Assembly: GCA_003694355.1 (NCBI GenBank)
Contig: RFKI01000123.1
Location: 1 to 15,955 of the forward strand
Direction: 5' to 3'
DNA from: Bdellovibrio sp.
Lineage (GTDB): Bacteria; Bdellovibrionota; Bdellovibrionia; Bdellovibrionales; UBA1609
DNA length: 15,955 nt
Shown here piece after piece: positions 6,895-13,831 of this stretch (positions are counted from its first letter, which is position 1; every line of letters begins with the position of its first letter). The notes beneath the pieces were generated by a model. That model worked only from the letters and a program-made list of their open reading frames with translations. It was not told the origin of the DNA and ran no database searches. Both the position numbers and the translations under genes were made by a program.

Positions 6895-8171
6895 AAGAAG
6901 TCAAACTTCCTGATATAGGAGAAGGTGTTACAGAAGGAGAAATGATTAAATGGTTGGTGAAAGAAGGCGATGTCGTTGAAGAGGACCAGCCTATTGCAGA
7001 AGTGATGACGGATAAAGCGACTGTAGAGGTGCCAACTCCCTTTTCCGGGGTGGTTAAAGAGTTAAAAGTCAAGGAAGGGGACATTGTGCCCATTGAAACG
7101 ACTCTCCTTGTATTGGAAGAAAGTGAAGGGAAAAAAGCCAGTGGAGAAACAAAGGAAAAAGAAGCGGCTCCTTCTCAGCCTGAGGCCAAGCCAGAAAAGA
7201 GAGAGCCTATTCCCACTCAAATTGTTTCAGATGACTATTATCCTCCTGTGGCCAATGTTTTAGCCACACCATCAACGCGTCGTTTAGCTCGGGAGCTTCA
7301 TGTAGATATTAATAAGATAGAAGGAACAGGTTTGGCTGGGCGTGTGACTCGAGAGGATGTGTTAAAGGTGGCTTCAACGTCTGCACCTCAACAGCAAGGA
7401 GGGATGGAAGTGGTGCCTTCGGCTGCAAAAGAGTTATGGACGCCTTCTTATGGACAAGGTGTGACGGAACAGGAAGAGCGAGTGCCCTTAAGAGGTATTC
7501 GTCGAAAAATTGCAGAGCAAATGCAAAAGACTAAGCACATCGTGCCTCATTTTACGATTATGGATGAAGCAAATGTCACAGAGCTGGTAAAGGTTCGCCA
7601 ACAGGCCAAAGCTCTTGGAGAGCAGTATGGGGTTAAGATCACGTATTTGCCCTTTGTCATGAAGGCTTTGATTGCCACTCTAAGAGAGTTTCCTATGTTT
7701 AATGCCAGCATTGATGATGAGGCCGGTGAGATTGTTTATAAGAAGTACTTTCACATAGGGTTTGCAGCAGATACACCCAATGGCCTACTTGTGCCGGTGG
7801 TTAAGAATGCCGATCAGAAAACTTTATTGCAGGTTTCTAAAGAGATTAATGAACTAGCCAACAAGGCGCGTTTAGGTAAATTGAGTCTTGAAGAAATGAA
7901 AGGAGCTACCATTTCCATTACAAATATAGGAAGTGTGGGTGGAACTTATGCCACTCCAATTATTAACCATCCTGAAGTGGCGATTATTGGCATGTATAAA
8001 ATTGTGGATAAGCCTGTTATGATAAATGGAAAGTTTCGAGCGGCTAAAGTGATGAATTTTACCGCAACATGCGATCACCGACTCATAGATGGAGCAGTTG
8101 CGGCTAACTTTTTAAAAGCTTTTATTCAAAGAATCGAGCAGCCCAGTCAACTTATGCTGGATATGATTTAA
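6885..8171 (+). CDS. pdhC: 2-oxoacid dehydrogenase complex E2 (dihydrolipoyl acyltransferase), probably pyruvate or branched-chain type
   Basis: E2 forms the core of the complex and transfers the acyl group from its lipoyl arm to CoA. The 428-residue protein has one lipoyl domain (about 3-80) with lipoyl-lysine K44 in MTDKATVEVP. A charged Glu/Lys/Pro linker follows, then an E1/E3-binding domain (about 125-162; TPSTRRLARELHV and GRVTREDVL). The catalytic domain (about 198-428) contains HRLIDG with His398 and Asp402. A GGGGAG ribosome-binding site sits in the 3' end of lipA. No E1 gene is in the window, so pyruvate versus branched-chain 2-oxoacid substrate stays open; the gene symbol is provisional. 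The lipA, lpd and lipB neighbours make this the natural client of the lipoylation enzymes. Confidence 0.88.
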   Translation: MGLKEVKLPDIGEGVTEGEMIKWLVKEGDVVEEDQPIAEVMTDKATVEVPTPFSGVVKELKVKEGDIVPIETTLLVLEESEGKKASGETKEKEAAPSQPEAKPEKREPIPTQIVSDDYYPPVANVLATPSTRRLARELHVDINKIEGTGLAGRVTREDVLKVASTSAPQQQGGMEVVPSAAKELWTPSYGQGVTEQEERVPLRGIRRKIAEQMQKTKHIVPHFTIMDEANVTELVKVRQQAKALGEQYGVKITYLPFVMKALIATLREFPMFNASIDDEAGEIVYKKYFHIGFAADTPNGLLVPVVKNADQKTLLQVSKEINELANKARLGKLSLEEMKGATISITNIGSVGGTYATPIINHPEVAIIGMYKIVDKPVMINGKFRAAKVMNFTATCDHRLIDGAVAANFLKAFIQRIEQPSQLMLDMI

Positions 8172-8183
8172 GGAGATGCTCTC

Positions 8184-9632
8184 ATGAAACAATATGATGT
8201 GTGTGTTATTGGTGCAGGCCCTGGCGGATATGTGGCCGCCATTCGGTGTGCTCAGTTGGGGCTTAAAACAGCCATAGTGGAGAGAGAATTTTTAGGAGGA
8301 GTTTGCCTGAATGTAGGATGTATCCCTTCTAAAGCCATGATTACTGCTGCTCACTTTTTCCACCGAGCTCATCACCAGGCCCATGAAATGGGTTTTGAAA
8401 TTTCTGATATCAAACTCAATATGAAAAAACTTTGGGAGTGGAAAAACTCAGTTTGTCAAAGAATGAGAGGAGGCGTGGAGCAGCTTTTGAAGGGAAACGG
8501 TATAGACATTTTTAAAGGAGAAGCGCAGTTTCTTTCAGATAAGGAAGTGATCATTTCCTCGAAGGAAGGCTCTCAAAAAGTGGGGGCTTCTTACTATATT
8601 GTGGCTACAGGTTCAAAACCCATGGAGATTCCAGGGTTTTCCATTGATGAAAAGCATGTTTTGTCTTCAACTGGGGCTTTGGACTTACAACAACTGCCTA
8701 AAAAAATTGTGATTATTGGAGGTGGGTATATTGGACTGGAAATGGGCACCTATTTAAATCAGTTGGGAACGAAGGTGGAGATTCTGGAGGCCAATGACTC
8801 TCTTTTAAAAGGGGTTGTGGAAAAAGAAGTGGTGCAGATTATTGAAAGAAAGCTTAAAAAATCAGGAGTTCAAATTCATTATAATGTTCGGGCACAGTCT
8901 TATGAGAAAAAAGGGAAGCATTTAAAGGTCAAGGCTATTAAAGGATCCGAAGAAGTGACTTTTGATGCTGACAAAATTCTTTTGATGGTGGGACGCCAGC
9001 CTTTATCAGATCAAGTGGGCCTAAATAAGGTGGGTGTAAGGGTCAATGATAAAGGGTTTATAGAGGTCAATGCTCAACGTCGTACAAGTGTGCCTCATAT
9101 TTTTGCCATTGGAGATGTGGCAGGACAGCCTTTGCTGGCTCATAAGGCCAGTTTTGAAGGGGTTATGGTGGCTGAGGTGATTGCTGGTCAGAATCGGGTT
9201 TATGATGTGAAAACTGTTCCCGCTGTGATTTTTACAGATCCAGAAATAGCTTCTGTGGGCTGGAGTGAAGAAGAGTGTCGGAAAAATGGATATGCAGAAC
9301 TAAAAATTGGGAAATTTCCTTTTGGAGCCAATGGTAGAGCCGTTTCATTGATGCAAACAGAGGGCTTTGTCAAAATTATTGCTGATGCAAAAACCCATGT
9401 GGTTTTGGGTGTGCATATGGTTGGTCCAGAAGTGAGTCAGCTTATTAGTGAGGCGGCTTTAGCTATAGAGATGGGGGCTCGCTTAGAAGATATAGCTTTA
9501 ACCATTCACCCACATCCCACTCTAGGTGAAGTTATGATGGAAAGTGCAGAAGCTGCTTTGGGACATGCTATCCATATTATTCAAAAGCCCCTGGGAAAAG
9601 GTAATGGAGCTCAGAAGCGACCGAGCTTATAA
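8184..9632 (+). CDS. lpd: dihydrolipoyl dehydrogenase (E3)
   Basis: This FAD flavoprotein reoxidises dihydrolipoyl groups on E2 with NAD+. The 482-residue product begins with the FAD-binding GAGPGG (10-15). It has the redox-active disulfide in GVCLNVGCIPSK (Cys41, Cys46), a second nucleotide-binding motif IIGGGYIGLEMG (177-188), the ATG loop near 141, and AIGDVAG before the dimer domain. The interface domain carries HPTLGE with catalytic His444 and Glu449. Everything needed for activity is present. AAGGAG overlaps the E2 stop codon, 7 bases before this ATG. The last 29 bases overlap lipB in another frame. The tail is slightly longer than average and basic. Confidence 0.96.
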   Translation: MKQYDVCVIGAGPGGYVAAIRCAQLGLKTAIVEREFLGGVCLNVGCIPSKAMITAAHFFHRAHHQAHEMGFEISDIKLNMKKLWEWKNSVCQRMRGGVEQLLKGNGIDIFKGEAQFLSDKEVIISSKEGSQKVGASYYIVATGSKPMEIPGFSIDEKHVLSSTGALDLQQLPKKIVIIGGGYIGLEMGTYLNQLGTKVEILEANDSLLKGVVEKEVVQIIERKLKKSGVQIHYNVRAQSYEKKGKHLKVKAIKGSEEVTFDADKILLMVGRQPLSDQVGLNKVGVRVNDKGFIEVNAQRRTSVPHIFAIGDVAGQPLLAHKASFEGVMVAEVIAGQNRVYDVKTVPAVIFTDPEIASVGWSEEECRKNGYAELKIGKFPFGANGRAVSLMQTEGFVKIIADAKTHVVLGVHMVGPEVSQLISEAALAIEMGARLEDIALTIHPHPTLGEVMMESAEAALGHAIHIIQKPLGKGNGAQKRPSL

Positions 9633-10245
9633 TAAAAATCATTTTGATTTTTTAGAGTGGGGGGAGATTCCTTATTCAGAGGCTGAAAAGCAACAACTTC
9701 AGCTTGTGGAAGAGGTTTTTTCAGGCCAAAAGGATAAAGTGATTTTATGCTCACACCCTCCTGTAGTCACTCTGGGGCGAGCATCTCAAAAACATGATAT
9801 AAAAGGTTGGCAAGGGGAAGTTCATTATGTGAGTCGCGGAGGGAGAGCCACTTATCATGGTCCTGGCCAAGTGGTTATTTATCCTATTTGGAATTTAAAA
9901 AAAGAAAGGCCCTATTTAAGGGCTCGAGACGTGCATGCTTATCTGCGTTTTTTAGAAAGCCTTTGTAAAGAGGGCTTATGCCATTTGGGGTTGAGTCCTG
10001 TTGTGCGGGAAACGGGGATTTGGGTTAATAACAAGAAAGTGATTTCCATTGGTATTGCTGTGAGGAAGTGGGTGACCTATCATGGTGTGGCTATTAATGT
10101 GAAGAAAGATCAGGGAGCTTTTTCAGGAATTCGTCCTTGTGGCTATGAGCCTTCCCAGATGACTTGTTTGGAAGATTTACTTCAAAAGACCATTTCTACA
10201 GAGGAAATAAAAAACCTTTTTAAAACTATTTTTTGTCAATTGTAA
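9604..10245 (+). CDS. lipB: lipoyl(octanoyl) transferase
   Basis: LipB moves octanoate from octanoyl-ACP to the lysine of lipoyl domains, the step before LipA. The family motif RGGRATYHGPGQ is at 79-89 or so, the catalytic lysine is Lys145 (NNKKVISIG), and the acyl-carrying Cys179 is in GIRPCGY; the TYHG segment near 158-161 is also conserved. I choose ATG 9604 (213 residues, normal for LipB) because GGGAAAAGG directly precedes it. An upstream in-frame ATG at 9544 would lie deep inside lpd and add 20 residues unlike LipB. It closes the operon. Its last 20 bases overlap the opposing ExbD-like gene, so transcripts from the two strands must meet here. Confidence 0.95.
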   Translation: MELRSDRAYNKNHFDFLEWGEIPYSEAEKQQLQLVEEVFSGQKDKVILCSHPPVVTLGRASQKHDIKGWQGEVHYVSRGGRATYHGPGQVVIYPIWNLKKERPYLRARDVHAYLRFLESLCKEGLCHLGLSPVVRETGIWVNNKKVISIGIAVRKWVTYHGVAINVKKDQGAFSGIRPCGYEPSQMTCLEDLLQKTISTEEIKNLFKTIFCQL

Positions 10246-10636
10246 TGGCAAATTTGGTAATGCCAGAGGATTTAACCAGATCAATCACCTTAATAACAGT
10301 TCCGTGAGGGACGTCTTTGTCTGCCGAGATGATAGCTTGAGTGAGGGGATTTTGGCTTAAGGCTTCTTTAGATTTTTCTGAAATTTCATTTTCAGAAATT
10401 TTTTTCCCATTAAGGAAGATAGTTCCATTGGCTGTGATGCTAAAGTTTAGTTGGGTGGGGGTGGTTTCTTCGCCGCTGGCTGCTTTTGGTAAGTTAATGT
10501 GAATGCTGGGCTTCATAATAAAAGGGGTTGTCACCATAAAAATGATTAAAACAACAAGGATAATATCCACAAAAGGAACAATGTTTATTTCTGCAATGGG
10601 AGCATCATCTTGGTCATTATTAATTTTAGACGCCAT
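10226..10636 (-). CDS. ExbD/TolR family proton-channel subunit
   Basis: A 136-residue inner-membrane protein with a short cytoplasmic N-terminus, one transmembrane helix (about 18-38) and a periplasmic domain of about 90 residues. The helix contains NIVPFVDIILVVLIIFMV with Asp24, the protonatable residue essential in ExbD and TolR. The periplasmic part has the typical FLNGKKIS strand and ISADKDVPHG segment. It works with the ExbB-like protein encoded 6 bases upstream, coupling the proton gradient to work at the outer membrane. Whether this pair serves TonB, Tol-Pal or gliding-type machinery cannot be told; no tonB, tolA, tolB or pal gene is next to it. AAAGGA in the end of the upstream gene is its ribosome-binding site. 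Confidence 0.92.
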   Translation of the reverse strand: MASKINNDQDDAPIAEINIVPFVDIILVVLIIFMVTTPFIMKPSIHINLPKAASGEETTPTQLNFSITANGTIFLNGKKISENEISEKSKEALSQNPLTQAIISADKDVPHGTVIKVIDLVKSSGITKFAITIDKK

Positions 10637-10642
10637 ACTTTG

Positions 10643-11269
10643 TTATCCTTTAGAGACTTTTGCATAAGCCAAGCAAACTTCTTTAATCACTTCAAGGTTT
10701 TGGAAAATGTTTCGAACCTGCTTGTTAAAATAGTTATAAGCAATCACAGCAGGAATCGCCACAAGGAGACCTGTGGCTGTAGCAACAAGTGCTTTTGAAA
10801 TACCAATCATTACAGCAGCAGCATCTCCTTGAGAGGTGGCCAAGCCTCTAAAGGCGTCCATGATGCCAAAAACAGTTCCTAAAAGTCCAATAAATGGAGC
10901 ATTGGAGCCTACTGTGGCTAGAAAGTTAAGGTGTTTTTCCAGTTTAGGCTTTTCTGTGATAGAAAAAGAATTAAAAACCTCTTCAAGGCCTTTAGATCCA
11001 TTTTTTTCAAGATGACGTAGTCCGAGGAGAAGAGCGCGACCATCCAGGCTTTCTCTATCTTTTGAGATGTCTTCAACTTCTTTTAAATTATTACTAAGAA
11101 GAATATCCCTAAAAAGAGCAATGGTTTTTCGGCTTTTGGAAAGAATGCCTTTAAGGTACAAAAATCTTTCCAGTATAAATCCCAGGCTAAAGATGCTCAG
11201 TAAAACTAAAATCCAAAGAGTGATGTCATGCCCATATTCAGCGATTATAAAGAATTTATCTGTTAACAT
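10643..11269 (-). CDS. ExbB/TolQ (MotA family) proton-channel subunit
   Basis: A 208-residue inner-membrane protein with three predicted transmembrane helices (about 16-34, 121-140 and 160-180) and a cytoplasmic loop between the first two, the ExbB/TolQ topology. Diagnostic stretches are ATVGSNAPFIGLLGTVFGIM (118-137) and KALVATATGLLVAIPAVIAY (159-178). Thr132 and the TM3 threonines 164 and 166 are retained. Where E. coli ExbB and TolQ have Glu in the segment GIAEAL at the start of the third helix, this protein has Lys159 (GISKAL), a notable charge reversal. The ATG has AGAGG upstream, and a good promoter lies about 35 bases before it. It is the partner of the ExbD-like gene immediately downstream. 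Confidence 0.92.
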   Translation of the reverse strand: MLTDKFFIIAEYGHDITLWILVLLSIFSLGFILERFLYLKGILSKSRKTIALFRDILLSNNLKEVEDISKDRESLDGRALLLGLRHLEKNGSKGLEEVFNSFSITEKPKLEKHLNFLATVGSNAPFIGLLGTVFGIMDAFRGLATSQGDAAAVMIGISKALVATATGLLVAIPAVIAYNYFNKQVRNIFQNLEVIKEVCLAYAKVSKG

Positions 11270-11301
11270 AAAAAACCTCTTTATTTTGGAAGCTATAAAG
11301 C

Positions 11302-11331
11302 ATTATCTCTGGTCTTTTGTAGAATGGTCAA
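11302..11331 (-). promoter_or_regulatory. sigma-70-like promoter of the exbB/exbD-like operon
   Basis: Read on the minus strand, TTGACC (11331-11326) and GATAAT (11307-11302) each match the -35/-10 consensus at five of six positions, with an 18-base spacer. Initiation would fall near 11295, leaving a leader of about 25 bases before the ATG at 11269. On the plus strand TATGAT (11334-11339) could serve as a -10 for the diverging lipoprotein gene, but no convincing -35 goes with it. Confidence 0.5.
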
Positions 11332-11364
11332 GGTATGATAAAGGCTATGTTTTTTAGGTGCGAT

Positions 11365-13155
11365 ATGTTGAAAGGCATAAGCCTCGTGATCTTAATGCTT
11401 GTTTTAACCTCTTGTGGGTTAAAAAACACTTCTTCTCCCTCAGTCTTGGTGATTGCTGTTTCTTCCTTAGGGTTTCAGGACTTTAACTGTCAAGACCTTG
11501 TGAATAGCAGAAAGAAGGGGAAAGGATTTTTGACTTTATGTCAGGAGTCTGTGCGTTTTACTCATGTTTACACGCCTTCTGTATTAACAGCTCCAGCTAT
11601 GGCATCTATATTAACAGGGCTTTATCCCATAGAGCATCAACTTCATTTTAATGGAAGTACTTTTTTGCCTGCCAAGATTCCTCTGGTTTCAGAAGTTGCT
11701 GTGCAAAAAGGATATCGAACAGCTTTTTTTTCTGGTGGAGGCGCTCTTTGGCGTCATCAGGGGCTTGCTCAAGGGTTTGAGCTGTTTGAAGAACCGAGAA
11801 AGATCTCAGAGTCTCAAATGTATTTTTCTGCTGGGAATGTTTTTGAAAGATTTCTCCAATGGGAAAAGAAAGAAGTCCATGGTCGCCCCTTTTTTTCTGT
11901 TTTGTATTTGCCGAATTTGGAGTTTATTCAGTTTTCTACACAAAATGAGTTTGGAGAGCTACGAGCCCGATCTTATGAGGGGCAGCTGGAAGAGCTTGAG
12001 GATTCTTTAGGAGTTCTTATTCGTTCTTTAAAAAAGCGTGGTTTATGGCAAAAAACCCATATTTTCTTTGTGGGCATACAAGGGCGAATTCAAGATGGAA
12101 CTTCTTTGTACAATTTAGATCCGTTGAACTTGCATATAAGAAAAACTCAATCAGTTCTATTATTTAAGCCAGCAAAAGGCCTTTCTTTCAAGACTCAAAG
12201 GGTTGATGAGAATTTATCTTTAGTTGGCTTGGGTCAGACCCTTTTTCGCCTTTTAGGGGCTGAAGTGGACTCGCATGAGATTCTCTTTCCTCATTTGAAA
12301 CGAAGGAACTTTCTAGATATGTTGAATTCACCATATGAGTCGCGTCCTTTTGAGAGTGTCTCTCTTTATGAAGAGTCTCCCATTCTTTTGGAGTCTCGTT
12401 GGAGTTCCTGGCAGAGAAAAAAGAAGGAGGAAGATGTTTTTGCAATTAAGCTGGGCCCATTGTTTTCTTTTCTAAAAGAGAATCCTGAAGTTTTTCATTT
12501 AACTAAAGATCCTCAAGGGCTTTTTCCCATAGAGGCGTCTTCTCAAGAATATAAATACATTGTGAATCAATATGTGCTTCCACTGAGGGAAAAGCTTTCC
12601 TTGAAGAGAATGAGATTTCTTTCAGACTTTGAAAAGATATACTATTTCTTAAGGAAAAGGCTCTTTTTAGAAAAAAATTTGGAATCCTGGTTTCATGAAG
12701 GGCAATCATATTTGAAAGTGTACAAGAGTAAAAAGTTGGCTTCACTTATAGCTTACGCTGCTTTACGGGAAAAAAGATGGAGTACCCTCGAAAGTTTAGG
12801 AATGCAATTTAGTCGACCTGAGTGGGTTTTTGTAGCAAGAAAGAGGCTCAAGAAAAAAACAAAGCCTCTTCGTGGAGCCTGTCTTGGTTTTTTTAACAAG
12901 CATTATCGACGGCGTTTAATTAGTAAGTGCAAAGATCCGCTTTTTAGAAGTTTTCTTCTTTGGAAAATGGCAAAAAAAGAAGATTATAAAAAAAGATATC
13001 ATTCCCTGTTTCTGAAAAGAAGAAATCAATTTTTATTACAGAGGACCATTTCTATCAACAATGCCCTGGTTTATGATATTTGGCCTCAACAACAGAACGT
13101 TGAGGTGGAGCCTTCTTTGTTGGAACTTTATAGGGCCATTTTCCCTTCTAGCTAA
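11365..13155 (+). CDS. lipoprotein with degenerate sulfatase/alkaline-phosphatase-like domain
   Basis: The start at ATG 11365 (AGGTG upstream) gives a short lipoprotein signal with lipobox LTSC (Cys17); in-frame ATGs at 11335 and 11347 are possible but add a poor N-terminus. Residues about 25-270 follow the sulfatase-fold order. A first strand VLVIAVSSLG (27-36) stands where the family has a metal-binding Asp. THVYTPSVLTAPAMASILTG (66-85) stands at the CxPSR nucleophile region. A helix and strand, RSYEGQLEELEDSLG to RGLWQKTHIFFVG, precede the usual DHG. The metal ligands and nucleophile motif are replaced (SS, TAPAM, GIQG), so hydrolase activity is doubtful. The C-terminal half is basic and unrecognised. 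It converges on the PP2C-like gene, overlapping by 8 bases. Confidence 0.75.
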   Translation: MLKGISLVILMLVLTSCGLKNTSSPSVLVIAVSSLGFQDFNCQDLVNSRKKGKGFLTLCQESVRFTHVYTPSVLTAPAMASILTGLYPIEHQLHFNGSTFLPAKIPLVSEVAVQKGYRTAFFSGGGALWRHQGLAQGFELFEEPRKISESQMYFSAGNVFERFLQWEKKEVHGRPFFSVLYLPNLEFIQFSTQNEFGELRARSYEGQLEELEDSLGVLIRSLKKRGLWQKTHIFFVGIQGRIQDGTSLYNLDPLNLHIRKTQSVLLFKPAKGLSFKTQRVDENLSLVGLGQTLFRLLGAEVDSHEILFPHLKRRNFLDMLNSPYESRPFESVSLYEESPILLESRWSSWQRKKKEEDVFAIKLGPLFSFLKENPEVFHLTKDPQGLFPIEASSQEYKYIVNQYVLPLREKLSLKRMRFLSDFEKIYYFLRKRLFLEKNLESWFHEGQSYLKVYKSKKLASLIAYAALREKRWSTLESLGMQFSRPEWVFVARKRLKKKTKPLRGACLGFFNKHYRRRLISKCKDPLFRSFLLWKMAKKEDYKKRYHSLFLKRRNQFLLQRTISINNALVYDIWPQQQNVEVEPSLLELYRAIFPSS

Positions 13156-13831
13156 GCTCCAGAATGCCTAACCAAAAAGGGAGGTCGGGATGGTTTTTAG
13201 AAAGAAGTTGAGTGAGGAAGGACACTTGCACTTGATCGTATGTTACTTGAAAAAACTGTGGTTCTAAAAAACTTCGATAAATAAATAAGAGTTTGTCTTG
13301 TGGTTTATAATGATAGGAGCGAATAGACGGATTGGAGCTTGAAAAAACGCCAAGGAGTTGTCCGGGAAGCGGAGGAAATGGGCTTTGAGGTGAGCTTAGT
13401 TCTGCAGCAAGATCCATGGAAGCTGAGAGAATGCGAAGAGGCTCCTGAGGACGACTGAGAAATACATGATAGCTTCCAGCAAAAGCCCAATTGATTTCTT
13501 TCTGATCTCGAGACAAAATGAGCATTTCGGCAGCAGCATTATACTCGCTTTTGTTGTGATCGTTATATAAAGAGTCATTTATCATAAAGAGAGTCGCTCT
13601 TAAGATATTTGCTGTACTGGAAAGACAGGTTAAATGAGAGAAGGGAAATGTGGAATCCCTATCGTTATACAGAGAGAAAAAGTATTGTTTAGACTGCTCG
13701 GAGAGTGTTTTTGCCAGCTTTTTTTCCGACCATGAGGTTGTGATTGAGAAAAAACTAAGATCTTCTTCATAGTGAACGAGAGGAGTTGGACAAAACAGTT
13801 TTCCGCCATAAGATCGATCAGTAAAATTCAC
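13148..13831 (-). CDS. PP2C-like protein lacking metal-binding residues (putative pseudophosphatase)
   Basis: The 227-residue product has no obvious homologue I can name, but its order of segments tracks a PP2C (PPM) phosphatase. HYEEDLSFFSIT (20-31) corresponds to the NED strand, and LSSTANILRATLFMINDSLY (70-89) to the AN..IY helix. INWAFAGSYHVFLSR (113-127) corresponds to AHVGDSRAYLLR. LPGQLLGVFSSSNPSI and then PQDKLLFIYRSF (177-188) correspond to the ALG and GDRLLLCSDGL strands. The DGMGGH motif is absent, and the Asp residues of GDSR and SDG are replaced (Ser120, Arg186), so catalysis is unlikely. This assignment is inference. GTG is the start, sharing GTGA with the stop of the FHA gene, with GGAG 7 bases upstream, so the two products are probably made together. 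Confidence 0.6.
   Translation of the reverse strand: MNFTDRSYGGKLFCPTPLVHYEEDLSFFSITTSWSEKKLAKTLSEQSKQYFFSLYNDRDSTFPFSHLTCLSSTANILRATLFMINDSLYNDHNKSEYNAAAEMLILSRDQKEINWAFAGSYHVFLSRPQEPLRILSASMDLAAELSSPQSPFPPLPGQLLGVFSSSNPSIRSYHYKPQDKLLFIYRSFLEPQFFQVTYDQVQVSFLTQLLSKNHPDLPFWLGILELS

Noticed and set aside
6725..7093. 122-codon minus-strand ORF across the lipA/E2 junction
   Set aside because: Antisense shadow of two firmly identified genes; Ser/Thr/Pro-rich translation with no ribosome-binding site.
11335..11364. Upstream in-frame starts for the sulfatase-like lipoprotein
   Set aside because: Their ribosome-binding sites are too close to the ATGs and they lengthen the N-terminus ahead of a standard lipoprotein signal; ATG 11365 fits better.
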